Shown in pieces: positions 5,681 to 7,230 of a stretch of 7,230 nt of DNA. The first letter of the stretch is position 1; every line of letters starts with the position of its first letter. A program made the position numbers and the translations under genes. Source of the stretch: an uncultured Butyricicoccus sp. (lineage in GTDB: Bacteria > Bacillota > Clostridia > Oscillospirales > Butyricicoccaceae); NCBI GenBank assembly GCA_900557315.1, contig USSI01000068.1, positions 1 through 7,230 on the forward strand. Reading direction: 5' to 3'. The notes below the pieces were generated by a model. That model worked only from the letters and a program-made list of their open reading frames with translations, had not been told where the DNA came from and did not search any database.

Positions 5681-6379
5681 ATGATGAAAAAACGATTGGT
5701 ATCCCTTGTGTTGGCGGGCGCGGCGGCGCTGTCCATGACCGTAACCGCATTTGCCGCCAGCCTGCCATCCGACATACCGGATGGAGCGTGGTATCAGCCC
5801 GCAGTCCAGTATGTGCTGGACAACGGTTTGATGGGACAGACCGAACAGGGCACTTTTGCGCCGGACAGTGCAATGATCCGGCAGGATATCGCGGATGCGA
5901 TTTGGCGTGATGCAAAGCTTCGGGGGTTGCAAACCGAATACGAAATCGGACAGAATCTGATGCGTATGCGGGATTATTATCTGTTTGACGGCTCCTATCT
6001 GGGCGCGCTGTCCTTTTGCTACCATACCGGCATCATGTCCGGGGATAGCGAGGGTTTTATGCAGCCGTGGCGCACCATCACCCGTGAGGAGCTGGCCGCG
6101 GTGCTGGCACGGTACGACCAGCTTATCCTGACAACAGAGGCATCCGGATTGGCGGGCAGCCAAATCGTGCACACCGGCTTTGGCAACTGGAATGAGGCCG
6201 AAGCGGAGATGCAGGCATTTACGGACTACGCTGAAATCAGCGCATGGGCGCATGATGCTGTCACAGCCTGCCTTGCAGACGGACTGCTGCAAGGCAATGC
6301 AGACGGTTCGTTCCATCCGCAGGGCATTGTAACCCGCGCAGAAATGGCGCAGACGCTGTATGATTTGTCGCTGAAGTGA
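5681..6379 (+). CDS. Secreted S-layer homology (SLH) domain protein
   Basis: This 232-residue protein has a Sec signal peptide: MMKKR, a hydrophobic core, then AFA/AS cleavage after about residue 25. The rest is three SLH-like repeats: about 31-76, about 100-145 and about 180-231. Repeat 3 is canonical, with FTD, a WA.DAV..C...GLL.G..DGSF.P pattern and VTRAEMAQ (217-224). Repeat 2 keeps ITREELA (133-139). Repeat 1 has decayed to MIRQDIA (65-71) in place of the ITRAE motif. SLH triplets usually anchor proteins to pyruvylated secondary cell-wall polymer, so it should sit on the cell surface. There is no other domain, so its cargo or partner is unknown. AAAAGGAGGG (5664-5673) lies seven bases before ATG 5681; ATG 5684 is the alternative start. 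Promoter and terminators make it monocistronic. Confidence 0.88.
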   Translation: MMKKRLVSLVLAGAAALSMTVTAFAASLPSDIPDGAWYQPAVQYVLDNGLMGQTEQGTFAPDSAMIRQDIADAIWRDAKLRGLQTEYEIGQNLMRMRDYYLFDGSYLGALSFCYHTGIMSGDSEGFMQPWRTITREELAAVLARYDQLILTTEASGLAGSQIVHTGFGNWNEAEAEMQAFTDYAEISAWAHDAVTACLADGLLQGNADGSFHPQGIVTRAEMAQTLYDLSLK

Positions 6380-6390
6380 CAACATAATTT

Positions 6391-6427
6391 GAAAACCCGC
6401 TGCATCCAACAGATACAGCGGGTTTTC
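6391..6427. terminator. Bidirectional Rho-independent terminator
   Basis: GAAAACCCGCTG (6391-6402) pairs perfectly with CAGCGGGTTTTC (6416-6427) around a 13-nt loop. The A-run on the left arm and T-run on the right arm give a U-tract in both directions. It lies between convergent genes, 12 bp after the SLH stop codon and 21 bp past the kinase stop, so it can end both transcripts. Confidence 0.87.
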
Positions 6428-6447
6428 TATGCAATACCGGAGTCTCT

Positions 6448-7230
6448 TCAGTCGAAAACCGAAAACTCGATCTCTTCGATCGAATAGCCGCTCTCGAGGA
6501 TCATGGGCGCGCGCAGGTTATGGTCGGCGAGCGACGCGGGCAGGTGGGCAAGGTTCAGATGCAGCTCGCTGCCGCCGCCCGCGCGCGGCGAGATCAGCAG
6601 GCTGCCGCCGTGCACCTGCGCGATGCGCTGCGCAAGCGGCAGGCCGAGGCCGAGCGAGGCGCCCTGCCGGTTGATCGAAAGATACTCCTCGAGCGACGAG
6701 GCGCGCTGCCAGCCGGTCAGCAGCAGCTGAAACAGCCCGGCGTCCAGCCCCGGGCCGCGGTCGGCAACCGTGATGGTATAGAATGCGCCGTCATCGTTCA
6801 GGCTGATGCGGATATCCCCATCCGCCGGCGTGACGCGCAGGGCGTTGGTCAGCAGGTTATAGAGCGCCGTGCGGACCATATCCGGCTCGATCAGCGCCAT
6901 GCATCGGTCTGGGGCGGAAACCGCGATGGTTTTCACCCCTCCCGCAGGCCCGTTTTCCACCGCCTGCTCCGCCGCACTGCGGCAGAGCCCAGCCAGGTCG
7001 GTATAATGCAGGCGCAGCTGCTCGGTCAGCGGCGGGTCATGCAGGAAATCCGAATGGGTCAGCAGGCGGTACAGCCGCAGGCACTGCCGCCGCAGATGCG
7101 CCGCAAGCGCCGGATCCTCCACCTGCCCGGCATCCGCCAGCAGCGAACCCAGATACTGCACGCTTTTCGAGTGGATCACGCGCAGGCTGCCATCATAACC
7201 GGCGCGGTCCTCGCGCAGGAACGCCAGCAG
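6448..7230 (-). CDS. Sensor histidine kinase, C-terminal part (runs off the window)
   Basis: The frame is open to the right edge, so only the last 260 residues are seen. A GTG at 7179 is not the likely start, because 17 more in-frame codons precede it. The fragment contains a HATPase_c domain: N box around YNLLTNAL (fragment 124-131), G1 box DRGPGLD (157-163), and a LGLGLPLAQRIAQVHGG block (G2 box, from 193). These bind ATP for autophosphorylation in two-component signalling. The expected dimerisation/phospho-acceptor helix should lie near the start of the fragment. A His at fragment position 20 is spaced about right from the N box (109 residues) but lacks the usual H-E/D-x-R-T-P surroundings. 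A tail of about 30 residues after the ATPase domain ends in an acidic SIEEIEFSVFD. The sensor domain and partner regulator are outside the window. Confidence 0.85.
   Translation of the reverse strand: MLAFLREDRAGYDGSLRVIHSKSVQYLGSLLADAGQVEDPALAAHLRRQCLRLYRLLTHSDFLHDPPLTEQLRLHYTDLAGLCRSAAEQAVENGPAGGVKTIAVSAPDRCMALIEPDMVRTALYNLLTNALRVTPADGDIRISLNDDGAFYTITVADRGPGLDAGLFQLLLTGWQRASSLEEYLSINRQGASLGLGLPLAQRIAQVHGGSLLISPRAGGGSELHLNLAHLPASLADHNLRAPMILESGYSIEEIEFSVFD

Noticed and set aside
4059..5915. 618-codon minus-strand frame opposite the aminopeptidase
   Set aside because: The plus strand encodes all M18 metal ligands, a strong ribosome-binding site and a terminator. The long antisense frame is a by-product of GC-rich third positions and even crosses the terminator and the SLH promoter.
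5618..6409. 263-codon minus-strand frame opposite the SLH gene
   Set aside because: It covers promoter, leader and terminator sequences, while the plus strand has a signal peptide and SLH repeats.
7177..7179. GTG as the start of the histidine kinase
   Set aside because: The frame stays open upstream to the window edge and no ribosome-binding site precedes this GTG; the gene is simply cut by the window.

Overview
The window looks like chromosomal DNA from a GC-rich clostridial Firmicute, probably a gut Oscillospiraceae/Butyricicoccaceae-type bacterium. Several things suggest this. Real genes carry strong AAAGGAG-type ribosome-binding sites and strongly GC-biased third codon positions. Terminators are classic Rho-independent hairpins. 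There is a signal-peptide protein made only of S-layer-homology (SLH) domains, and a clostridial-type M18 aminopeptidase. The genus is inferred, not shown.

Layout, left to right. (1) 1-410 has no convincing gene. It is packed with GC-rich hairpins and holds two hairpin-bearing direct repeats 64 bp apart that resemble degenerate type I-C CRISPR repeats at the window edge. (2) 411-3082, minus strand: a two-gene, 4-bp-overlapping operon with an ABC-F ATPase followed by a membrane-anchored YdcF/SanA/ElyC-type DUF218 protein. (3) 3083-3552 is a divergent intergenic region. It contains an approximately 100-bp tandem repeat whose palindromes show a compensatory base-pair change between copies, and which places a consensus extended -10 on the minus strand. 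A separate candidate promoter and a leader hairpin precede coaE. (4) 3553-5540, plus strand: a second 4-bp-overlapping pair, coaE (dephospho-CoA kinase) and an M18 metallo-aminopeptidase, closed by a GNRA-loop terminator. (5) 5600-6379, plus strand: a monocistronic SLH-domain secreted protein with its own promoter. (6) 6391-6427: a terminator that can serve both converging genes. (7) 6448 to the right edge, minus strand: the C-terminal part of a sensor histidine kinase that runs off the window.

Most of the window is housekeeping: CoA synthesis, peptide turnover, ribosome-associated ATPase, envelope proteins and signalling. I see no complete new multi-gene system. The least explained signals are the tandem palindromic repeat between the divergent operons and the hairpin/CRISPR-like repeats at the left edge.
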